A stretch of 64,000 nucleotides of DNA from Tetrahymena thermophila SB210 (Eukaryota; Ciliophora; Oligohymenophorea; Hymenostomatida; Tetrahymenidae): NCBI RefSeq assembly GCF_000189635.1, contig NW_002476512.1:930001-994000 (forward strand), given 5' to 3'. Below the pieces are notes generated by a model, which made no database searches, was not told where the DNA came from, and saw only the letters and a program-made list of their open reading frames with translations. Of this stretch, positions 1-9,614 are shown one piece after another (the stretch's first letter is position 1; each line of letters begins with the position of its first letter). A program made the translations under genes and the position numbers.

Positions 1-456
1 CAAGAATTAAAGAATCTAAAGTAATAACTTTTATTTTTATAAAAAATACTTGTATTTGTACACTTAAAAAATAAAAAGTAATTTTATTCTAAGTAATAAA
101 TTACATAATGATTATTTATAAATAACATAAAATAAAAATGCTCATAAATATAAAAAAGTTTTGATAAGGATTTAAAAATAAGTAAATACCTAAAATTGAT
201 GATAAATAAATTACAGCGCTTCCATGAATAAGCTATAAATTAGATTAATATAATAAATAAAAATTTATTAAGTTTAGGCATTCAAACCTTTTTTTATTAT
301 TATTAAAATAAAATTTATAATTTTAAATTACATTATTTATATTTTATAATAGTTTTATTAATTGTAATATTCGGGTATATTTTTAATATATTTTTATTCA
401 AGTTAAAATCAAATACAATCTATTAGGTGAATTTTTGGAAATTGGTAATACTTAAC
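1..456. repeat. 3'-flank repeat, copy 1
   Basis: This non-coding AT-rich stretch matches 6629-7074, the region about 230 bp downstream of the stop of gene 1, over most of its length, starting with the same 15-base word (CAAGAATTAAAGAATC-like). A third, weaker copy of its first 110 bp is at 8572-8685, downstream of the deleted pseudogene. Because the other two copies lie just behind family genes, this copy is best read as the 3' flank of another family gene ending roughly 230 bp before the window. That last point is inference. Confidence 0.7.
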
Positions 457-577
457 TGCCCAAACCTAATCTAAAAAATTTAATTTACGCCCTGTGAGGT
501 AGTTGTATCATTTTATATTATATATTTTACTTAACTAAGCTAAGAAGCAATTAAATAAATTTAAATTTAAAAAGATA

Positions 578-632
578 AATGCCATTCACTTATCTATTTG
601 TTTCTAGACGACTATAATTTTGAATGGCATTT
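578..632. repeat. perfect 12-bp inverted repeat, 31-nt loop
   Basis: AAATGCCATTCA at 578-589 is the exact reverse complement of TGAATGGCATTT at 621-632. It lies in non-coding DNA and is slightly richer in G+C than its surroundings. Function unknown; it could be a small element end pair or a hairpin in a transcript. Confidence 0.6.
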
Positions 633-1224
633 TGCTATAAATATTTTTTTTACAACTCATAATATTTAATTTTCTTAAAGTCTTTATTATTTTGGTACTT
701 TTATGGAAAAAGCTTAAAAAAATAATTACTTAATATTATTAAGAATTATTTGGATTACTGGCAAAGAGATCAAATTTAATGTTGTTTTAAACTTTATCTC
801 TTTTCAAAATAGCATACTTTTTCATTACATTTAAGATAAAATATGATTTTCATATTAAGTTACATTAGATTATAAAATATTTAGTGTGTGCACACATTTA
901 AAAGTATAGAAATTATTAGATTGATATTATTATTTTTATGATTTCTAATGTTAATCAATTATATAGCTTGATTTAATTTTTGATATATTTTTGTACACCA
1001 TATAAAATAATTCAAGGAGTAAAGATATAAAAATTTAGCAAAAATACAAAACATATTTAAAATAATTTATTTAATTTGTTTTAAATAAAGTTTAATTATT
1101 ACTTTCTTTTATCAATTTTTTAATTTAACAGCATAATTTACTATATGATTTGTCTTTATTAAGTGATTTTTATCTTAAAGTATTTAACTGTAATCCTTTA
1201 ATAATAATTAGGCTAATTCATGTT

Positions 1225-1722
1225 TTATTTAAATTCGATATAATCGTTTGATTTTATTTATCGCACTTTATTAATTTGTAAATTAGCCTATTTTTGTTTA
1301 AAAGTAGAGAAAAAAGCAAAATCTTTTCAAAAAATTAATTATCTTGATTTAAATACGTAATATTACAACTTCTCAATTATAAATATATTAGGAATCAGAA
1401 GTTATTATTATTTTTAGGTAGAACGATTAATTTATAGACCTATATTTTAATTTTATTTTTTTAAATTACTTTTTACGTTTATCAACTTTATTTAAATAAT
1501 AATTGTAAATTCTTTTGATTTAATCATTTAATATTATTTATTACACTTTATTAATTTGTAAATTAACATAATTTTGTTTAAAAATGGAGAAAATGATAAT
1601 ATATTTTCAAAAAATTAATTACTTTGATTTAAATAAATAACATTACAACTACTTTTATTAATTATAAACATATTTCGAATCAAAAGTTATTATTATTTTT
1701 CAGGTAGAACGAACGATTAAAA
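1225..1722. repeat. direct tandem duplication, about 290-bp period
   Basis: The segment 1225-1432 recurs at 1510-1722 with an offset of about 290 bp. Both copies carry CACTTTATTAATTTGTAAAT, then a GTTTAAAA..GGAGAAAA-like run, and both end in a GGTAGAACGA(ACGA)TTAA-like word. Divergence is moderate, so the duplication is not recent. It lies just upstream of gene 1 and could be part of its upstream control region, but nothing in the sequence proves that. Confidence 0.6.
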
Positions 1723-1830
1723 TATAGAACTATAATTATCTTGAATTATAAATACAAAATACTTACAAACTCAACAATTATCATTTCTCAAATAAATTAA
1801 AAACAAAAAAATAAAAAAATATTCGAAAAA

Positions 1831-4800
1831 ATGGTTCACTGCTTTCTTAATTAACTTTTTTTGATAATCTTCATTCTAAGGTTAGCTCTATCATGTAATT
1901 TACATATTTAAATTTATAAAGTTTTACTTGATTTAATAACCTTATAAAGCTGAAAAACTTGTCTTAACAGATTTAACTGGTGTATACACTAGCTCATCAA
2001 TTTCATGGAAAGCAAATGATGTTTATTTATGTGGTGCTGTAGATTTTACTGAATTTGCTAATACTTCTGCACTAGGGTGGTTTGGATAAGGAAATAATAG
2101 CACTTCAAAGAATTTTACAAATCTACCTCCTCATTGGAGTATCACAGTTAGGTTTGAACTCATTCTTTATCAAACTTTGGATCCAGTCGATTATATAAAT
2201 GTTGCTATTAATGGGTAAACTGACGCGTACTAAAAAAATTAATCTTTGCCTGGATATTATTTCTGCTATCTAGATAATAATCATTATGATCAAATAGTCC
2301 TTTTTCATAAAAATTTTACTTCTCATACAGATTCTTTTATAAATATACTTGTTTGGTCTATAACAGATGAGCCAATATACAATGAAGGTTTTGGACTCAA
2401 AAATCTATACTTGACTGTAGATACTTGCCATAAATCATGCCTAACTTGTAATGGACCTGCAGCTAATTAGTGTACATCATGTCCACCTAATTCTACCTAA
2501 AATGGAAATACTTGCAATTGTAATAGTGGAACTTATGCTTTAGATAACCAATGCTTAAATGTTTGCCCAGCTGGATAAATTTAAGATTCAACCAGAACAC
2601 TTTGTGTCATTGATTTTTGTTATAACATTTATTGCTAGACTTGCTCAAATGGTATGTGTACTCTTTGCCAATCTGGATATTATCTCCTCAATGGATAGTG
2701 TGTTTAAAGTTGTCCTTCTTATACTACTGTTAGTGGTTAATAATGCATTGACATAATTACTAAGACTAGCTGTATAAATTTTTTAAATAAATTAATCATA
2801 TAATCTAATTTTCAAATTTTAAACAGATGGATAATATTTGTATAAGGGTATGTTCAGTACATACTTTGGGGAAGGTGAAATATCAGGAACTGGATTATCA
2901 TATTCAGGATTTTTGGGGTATTTAGCAAATCCAAGTAGAGCTATGACAACTGTTTGTGGTGGGAAGAGTCTTTTAGGTGGAGCTTATTTAAGCTCAGTAA
3001 ATTCTTACATAAGTAAAAACTTTACTGGAATGTAATTTTATTAGATTTTATAAGAAAAATACAAATAACATTATTTCATGTTTTTTAATTAATAAAGAGC
3101 CCCTCATAGGACAGTATTAATAGGTTACACATTATATAAAATTGATAATTGGAACAACGAATCAATTTAAATGATAGTAGATAATGATGTGAAAACTACT
3201 ACAACTAAGAGCGCAGGTGATGGAACAAGTAATATCTGTGGAAGAGTTTCATTCAAGGATTAAATTATTTAGGTTACTAAAAACTTTACCCATACAGCTA
3301 CATCCCTAAATTTAAAAATTAGTTCTACATTAGCTTCAACCCCTTTTGAAGAATCGTATGGTATCAGAGAAATGTTTATATTAGTTGATTACGTATGCTA
3401 AATTTATTAATAATCAAAATTCATTAAAATTAATAATTAAAAAATATTTATAAAGTGTACTACTAATTGCGCAGTTTGTAATGCTTAAGGTTGTACTAAT
3501 TGCTAAACGGATTTTTATCTTTACAACTTCTAATGCCTAAGCTAATGTCCTAGTAACTATGCTCCTGATGCTAGATAATCTTGTCAGCCTTGTGATGCGA
3601 CATGTCTGACATGTACACTTCCATGTAAAATATTATTTATTTTTTTATAGTTTTTTTTTTTAATCTATTGAATAGAGTGATATAATTTTTAATTAATAAA
3701 AATTAAACTGATTGAATTAGTTATGTTAAAAAAATACTTCTTTTTATACTTTATACTTTTTAGTCAATTATTCAACCTAATTTATCTTAATCTTTTTGGT
3801 TAAAAAATATTAGAGAGCTCAACTTCTTGTAAAACTTGTAAGCCAAATACATATTTGAACCCAGATAACTCGTGCTAAAGCACTTGCCCAAATTACTTTT
3901 GGCCTAATACAATTAATTTGACTTGTTAAACCTGTGATACCACTTGCTATAATTGTAAAAGTCCAGGTAAACTAAATTTAACATTAATTTTATTATAAAG
4001 TCTTTAAATTGTATTAAATCTATAATATTTTATTTATTAGGAGATTAAAATTCTTGTACAATTTGTAGTGGAAATTTATATTTGAGCAATAATTAGTGCA
4101 TTTCTACTTGTCCTCCTGGAACATTCCCTTTAAAATGTGATATTATTTATTTAAATCATTCAAAATTAATTAATTAAATTTAATCTTTATTAGAAACCAA
4201 TAATAATATTTGCCAACCATGTGATTCATCATGCAAAACATGTAATGGATAAAATAGCAATAACTGTTAAAGTTGTTAAGCTCCTAATTTATTTTATCAA
4301 GCAAGCTCATCAACTTGCGTATAGAGCTGTAATACTGATTAGTATAAAAATACTATTAATTAGACTTGTTCTACATGCAATTCTGTATGTGCTACTTGCT
4401 CAGGACCCAACAATAATAATTGTTTATCATGTACTGGAAATTTATTTTTATATTAAAATCAATGCTTACCTAATTGTCCTAATGGTTATTTCAACAATAT
4501 TAATAATAATACATGTAATCTTTGTGATAGTTCTTGCTACACTTGTAATGGAAGTGCACCAAACAATTGTCTCTCTTGTTAGCTTTAAAGATACTTTAAT
4601 CCTGTCTCATACTAGTGTGTTTACACTTGTAATTCAAACTAATATGCTAATCCAACATCTGCTTAGTGTAAATCTTGTGATTCAAAATGTATGACATGTA
4701 ATGGACCTTTAGAAACATAATGCACAAGTTGCATCAATGGTAAAATTACTTTTCATAGAAAATAATTTATTAAAATTTATTTTTGAAAAGGTCTTTACTT

Positions 4801-6402
4801 AGAGAATAACTAATGTGTTTAACAATGTAGTTAATCTTATTTTGTCAAACCAAATACTAGTATTTGTTAGTATTGTGATTCCTCATGCTTGAAGTGTAGA
4901 GGCCCTTCTTCTTAAGAAGTAATTAAATTCATATAAATGTTTAAAAATAATAATTAAATTTATGAAATGTAAAGTGTACTTCATGCGCACCAAATTTAGT
5001 ATTCTTGAATTCTTAATGCTCTTCCGAATGTCCACCTAGGTATTACACTTCACAAGAATCGCAAACTAATGAATGCAAACTCTGTAATTACAAGTGTAAA
5101 TTAGGATGTAGTGGCCCACTTGTTGAGGACTGTGACTCTATTAAATATTAATATTAAATTATATTTTGCATCTTGGCAGGAAAATTTTTCCTTTGGTGTA
5201 CTTCTTCTATTTTAGGAAGTATAATGGATAAAAAGTAGTCTAGAGTGTAAGTAAAAACAGTTGCCAGTATAGTCTCAGTAGAAAGTGATAAATAAAACAA
5301 TTTGTAAGATTTACCAATAATATAATAGGAAAATGATGACAGATAATAAAACAACGAAGAAAAATCTCCTACTAAATTTAAGCAAGAATTTACTTCCTCA
5401 TAAAATTTACAGGATTTATCTAATTTAAAATAACAAGCTCTTTAATCTTAAATTAAACTTGATTTAGATAAAATGAAAAGAGTAGACAAAAGGAGGCCAA
5501 GAAAATAACTTCACAAAAATGCTTTTTATGATAGATCTGAGAAGAATTTTGTATTCAAATAACCTTCGATTGCTTTTAACAATAATACTAGCAACACAAG
5601 GAATCCTAATGAATTAGGAGTAACTCTAAATACTATCCCTAATTTGTCATAATTAAAAACTACCTCTAATTTTTCATAAGTAAAAACTTAAATGTCAGGA
5701 CGTTAAGAAGTAAATATAATGAGACCATATATTTATAAATATAAAAGGAATGAAATATTTAAGTTCATAATAGTAAAAATTTAAATTTATTTTTATAAAT
5801 TGTGATTAACTAATTAGTTATTAAAAATTAATAGTTAGGAAATGAGTGGGTTTCACTATTTTACTTTTATGATCACAATTTAAATAGATTAATTAGGGCT
5901 ACTTTAATCTTTTTGAAGTATCTGGCTTTCTTTTTCTCAACTGAACTGATTTATAATGTAAAATTTTATTACTTTTAGTTATTAAGTTAAATAAATTTTC
6001 TTAAATTAGTAATCATACTTCTTATTGATACCATGTCTGTTATTTGGATGGACTTCAAAACAGTGGCTTAAATATGTTCACTATTTGCTTACAAAAATAT
6101 CTTCAAAATTTATTCAATTAATTTTATTGACTTTTTTAGCTTTGATTGCTATTTATATGTATTTTTGGTTTGTTCCATAGCAAATGAGTCTTAAATTCCT
6201 TAAGGATGAAACATGGAGCCTGTATTATGGAATAGTATCTGCTGCTGACTTTGTTGTATTTTAACAATTATTTAGCTTTTTTGAATATTTTTACTCCATA
6301 CAATACTTAAATAAATAATTTAACAGACTAGAACTTTCTAAAATTTACTAATTAGTAATAAATTAATAATTTATATAAAAAATAAAATAAAATTAAATAT
6401 GA
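1831..6402 (+). CDS. gene 1: cysteine-rich multi-pass surface protein
   Basis: Twelve exons: 1831-1894, 1950-2771, 2827-3031, 3098-3392, 3456-3624, 3814-3966, 4041-4136, 4194-4739, 4791-4918, 4975-5772, 5835-5957, 6010-6402. They join in frame to 1263 codons ending in TGA. The ATG starts a signal peptide (MVHCFLNQLFLIIFIL...). Exons 2-4 encode two related domains, each with a [P/A]PH signature (PPHWS; APHRT) and each ending in a VD strand. Exons 5-10 encode furin-like cysteine modules. Exon 10 continues into the first hydrophobic segment and a cytoplasmic loop containing KRRPRK; exons 11-12 give four more hydrophobic segments. The donor of intron 1 is at 1895 (GTAATT); a GT at 1881 would break the frame. 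The C-terminal exons are closest to the deleted pseudogene at 7.7 kb. Function is inferred from architecture only: a cell-surface receptor or adhesion molecule. Confidence 0.88.
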
Positions 6403-7736
6403 TATTATTTATTACTTGTTTATTTAAATTTCCTACTAAACGTTTATAGTTAGTTAAATAGCAAATTTTTTACTTAAATTGAAACAAATTACTCTTATAA
6501 ATATAAAAAATTTGAATGAAAATATTAAAGTGTATTTAGTTTATATTAAAAAATTTTTATTAATATCTATTTTTAATTTTTTATAAACTAATTTACAAAT
6601 CAAATGTAAAAATATATTGATAAACTTCAAGAATTAAAGAATCAAAAATGATAACTTTTATTTTTATAAAAAATACTTGTAACTTTGTACACTTAAAAAA
6701 TAAAAAGTAATTTTATTCTAAGTAATAAATTACATGATGATTTTTTATTTAAATATAATAACATAAAATAAAGCGGCTTATAATTACAAAAAATTTTTGA
6801 TAAGGATTTAAAAATAAATATGCGAATACATAAAATTGAATGATGAATAAATTATAGTGCTTCCATGAATAAGCTATAAATTAGATTAATATAATAAATA
6901 AAAATTTATTAAGTTTAGGTATTCAAACCTTTTTTATTATTTTTAAAATAAAATTTATAATATTAAATTAAATTATTTTTATTTTAAAATAGTTGAATTA
7001 ATTTAAATATTATATTTTTAATTTATTTTTATTGAAGTATCCGTTCGGTGAATTTTTTGAAATTGTTAATATACTTTTCGAATTAAGAGGTAAAAAATTA
7101 ATTAAAGTTTGCAATAGTTTTTAAAAAGAATTTGGAAATTATTTTATTATTCGTAATAAATATTTAATTTTAAAATAATTAAGTGTATTATACTATAAAT
7201 AAAAATATTTTATAAATTGAAAATTTAATATCTTAAATTATATACTTAAATTAAAAAATGATAAAACAAATAAAAAAACACAAATAGAATTATTTTACTT
7301 AATTTTAATGTTGATTATATATTGAAAACTATACAGATATTACACTATGAAGAATTTGATGAATAATCTATTTTTAATTTATATACAACTAAAATTAATA
7401 ATACTATATAAATTTTCAAATATAATATCTTTAAAATCAGATCTTATAGAATTTAGCTTTTGGAATTGGATTTTCTATTTCGATTATGAAAAAAATGTGC
7501 CTAAACTCTCACAATAATTGACCAGTTTAAGGGAAGAGTAAAGATCGCATTTCATGTTGCTACAGGATTTGCTTTTTTTACTCGTTAGAATGATAACTAA
7601 AGTGAATCAGTTCTTAAATTTACTTATCTATTTTAGTGTTATTTGGAAGAGGAGAAAAATCATGGTTATAAGGTATTAATGAATTTATATTCAGAATATC
7701 TTTTAATATTTACTGATTATAATAAAATGTTAATTT
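6403..7736. other. intergenic, duplicated 3' flank plus unassigned DNA
   Basis: After the stop of gene 1 come about 225 bp of AT-rich DNA and then the second copy of the 3'-flank repeat (6629-7074). The stretch 7075-7440 shows nothing I can name. From about 7440 to 7680 the sequence is less AT-rich and looks more like coding DNA (listed separately). Confidence 0.5.
6629..7074. repeat. 3'-flank repeat, copy 2
   Basis: Matches 1-456 with small indels. It starts about 227 bp after the TGA of gene 1. A third partial copy begins at about 8572, roughly 220 bp after the end of the deleted pseudogene. The constant distance shows that gene 3' ends and flanks were duplicated together. Confidence 0.75.
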
Positions 7737-7768
7737 CCTAATCCAACATCTATTTAGTGTAAATCTTA
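7488..7768 (+). other. possible relic of an unrelated exon
   Basis: With TGA as the only stop, one frame stays open here and has coding-like composition between about 7509 and 7673, reading through FKGRVKIAFHVATGF and then CYLEEEKNHGYK before a good intron donor (AAG|GTATTA). An overlapping open frame just upstream (7448-7540) reads NWIFYFDYEKNVPKLS. I recognise no family. Open frames of this length are common by chance in a code with one stop, so this is weak. It does not resemble the cysteine-rich genes around it. Confidence 0.25.
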
Positions 7769-8350
7769 TGATTCAAAATGTTTGACATGTAATGGACCTT
7801 CAGCAAGGTAATATAAAAATTGTGTGAATGGTAAAATTATCATTCATAGAAATATTTATTTAATCATTTAGGAGTATCTGTTCTTCTTTTTCTCAACTGA
7901 ACTGATTAATAAGGTAAACATTTTTTACTTTTAGTTACTAAATTAACTAAATTTTTTAAAATTAGAAATTCTACTACTTATTGATAACATGCCTGCTATT
8001 TGGATGGACTTCAAAATAATTTGTTAAATATCTTCTTCACTGTTTACTGGTAAAATTATTTTGAAAATTTATTCAATTAATTTTATTGAGTTTCTTAGCT
8101 TTGATTGCTGTTCATATGTATCTCCATAGCTTATGAGCCTTAAAATGATTAAGAATGAAATTTGGAGCTTGTATTATGGAATATTATTTGCTGCTGATTT
8201 TATTTTATTTTAACAATAGTTTAGCTTTTTTGAATATATATATTCCATATAGTATCTAAATAACTATTTTAACAAACTAATACTTTCTAAAATTGGCTAA
8301 TTAGTAATACATTAATAATTTATAAAAAAAATTAAATAATATAAAATGTT
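7737..8350 (+). pseudogene. deleted, decayed copy of the 3' part of gene 1
   Basis: 7737-7831 matches the end of exon 8 of gene 1 (4645-4740). After a short intron-like gap the sequence jumps directly to the middle of exon 11 (from 7872) and then exon 12. Exons 9, 10 and the first half of 11 are missing, removing the last cysteine modules, the first membrane segment and the cytoplasmic loop. Exon 12 has a 10-bp deletion near 8120 relative to gene 1 at about 6157, removing the Phe-Trp-Phe part of a membrane segment and shifting the frame. One cysteine codon of the module has also become Tyr. This is a dead tandem copy whose nearest relative is gene 1. Confidence 0.85.
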
Positions 8351-8571
8351 AAAGAAACTACTTATTAGTTGTTGTTTAAATTACCTACTAAAACTTAATA
8401 GTTAGTTAACTAGCCTACTTTTTGCTTAAAATAAACAAATTAATTTATAATCAGATTAAAATTTGTAAGAATATATTAAAACATATTTAGGACATCTTAA
8501 AAAATTTTTATTTATATTTATTTTCAAATTTTTAATAAAATAATCCAAAGAACGCAAGGTAAAATATATTG

Positions 8572-8685
8572 ATATGCCTCAATTACTAAATATTCAAAAT
8601 GGTAGCTTTAATTTTAATAAAAATTACTTACTATTATGTAAAGTTAAAAAATAAAAAGAAATTTTATTCTAAGAAATAAATTGAG
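8572..8685. repeat. 3'-flank repeat, copy 3 (partial)
   Basis: A shorter and more diverged match to the first 110 bp of the repeat at 1 and 6629, sharing the block that reads TAAAAAATAAAAAG followed by AAATTTTATTCTAAG. It sits behind the deleted pseudogene at the same relative distance as copy 2 behind gene 1. Confidence 0.65.
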
Positions 8686-9614
8686 AATACATTTTATGAG
8701 TATGAATGTTTAAGTGTGTCTAATTAGAAAATATAAATAATTAGACTTTGATTTTTTCTAGATTTTACACTTGCATGAAAATATTTGATTAACTATTACT
8801 AACTAATTTATTCTTGTCAGTAGCTCCTATTACATATTTTGAAAATTTAAAATATAATACAAAAAAAACTACAAAATTTTAAGATTTTTTATAAAAGGAT
8901 ACGCCTTCGCTACATTTACAGACAGGTATAGAAAACGAAAATGTTTTAAATATCCTTTTATTTACGCTTTAAAATTTGAAGATTATAATATCAATAATAA
9001 TTTCTTACTGTGCTTATAAATTTGTAAAAAGTCTAATTTATTTTAAGGTAAATTTTTTTAAAATTCAATTCAAGTTATGTGTAATTTTTTTAGATATAAA
9101 ATATTAATTGATTGATTTATTTTTAACATTTTGATATCCTTTAAATTTTTAGCCAAACTATTCAATTCTTTTACTCTTTACAGCCTATATTCCTTATGAT
9201 TTAACACTTCTATACTTGAAGAATGAATACTTATATTTCTTTAAAAGGTAAATAAAAAAACTCAATCTACAAAATTTTATTTATAATTTTATATTATTTC
9301 TTTATTATTAATACAATATTAGTATGTATTTGTAAATAATTGGCAAGTGATCAATTTTCATCTTAAATATTTAGAAATTTAAGGCTTTTTTCTTTATTAA
9401 ATGAAATTTCTATAAATAAAAATAATTTTATTGTGTGAATTTAAACCCTTAAAGCTTACTTTTTTAGTAAGAAAGAATCTTCAAATTTATTAAATTCACC
9501 AATTAATATAAAAATAAAATGCTTGAATTGTTTTTTTGTATAATTTTTATAAAAAAAATAATTCAATAATTTTTTGATAGCCTACTAATAAAAAAAAATC
9601 TAATTTATTCATAA
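8686..9614. other. intergenic, one inverted repeat
   Basis: No gene seen. Non-coding AT-rich DNA upstream of gene 2, including an 11-bp perfect inverted repeat (8891-8901 with 8951-8961) that encloses a short, unusually GC-rich stretch. Confidence 0.55.
8891..8961. repeat. 11-bp inverted repeat around a GC-richer island
   Basis: ATAAAAGGATA at 8891-8901 is the exact reverse complement of TATCCTTTTAT at 8951-8961. The enclosed 49 bases contain ACGCCTTCGC and CAGACAGG, clearly richer in G+C than the flanks. It could form a stem with a structured loop, but I cannot match it to a known RNA. Confidence 0.45.

Larger units (their letters stand above)
457..1830. other. intergenic, repeats only
   Basis: I see no gene in this interval upstream of gene 1. 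It holds a perfect 12-bp inverted repeat (578-589 with 621-632), a 10-bp inverted repeat (1209-1218 with 1281-1290) and a direct duplication of about 210 bp (1225-1432 and 1510-1722). The last 100 bp before the ATG at 1831 are A-rich, as expected of a ciliate 5' untranslated region. Confidence 0.6.

Noticed and set aside
1881..1949. GT at 1881 as the donor of intron 1 in gene 1
   Set aside because: It gives a 50-nt exon and an in-frame TGA at the joint. The GT at 1895 gives a 64-nt phase-1 exon like those of genes 2 and 4, and the whole gene then reads in frame.
2246..4694. Short standard-code open frames such as those at 2246-2470 or 4221-4694
   Set aside because: They are pieces of, or out-of-frame shadows within, long exons that read through TAA/TAG as glutamine.
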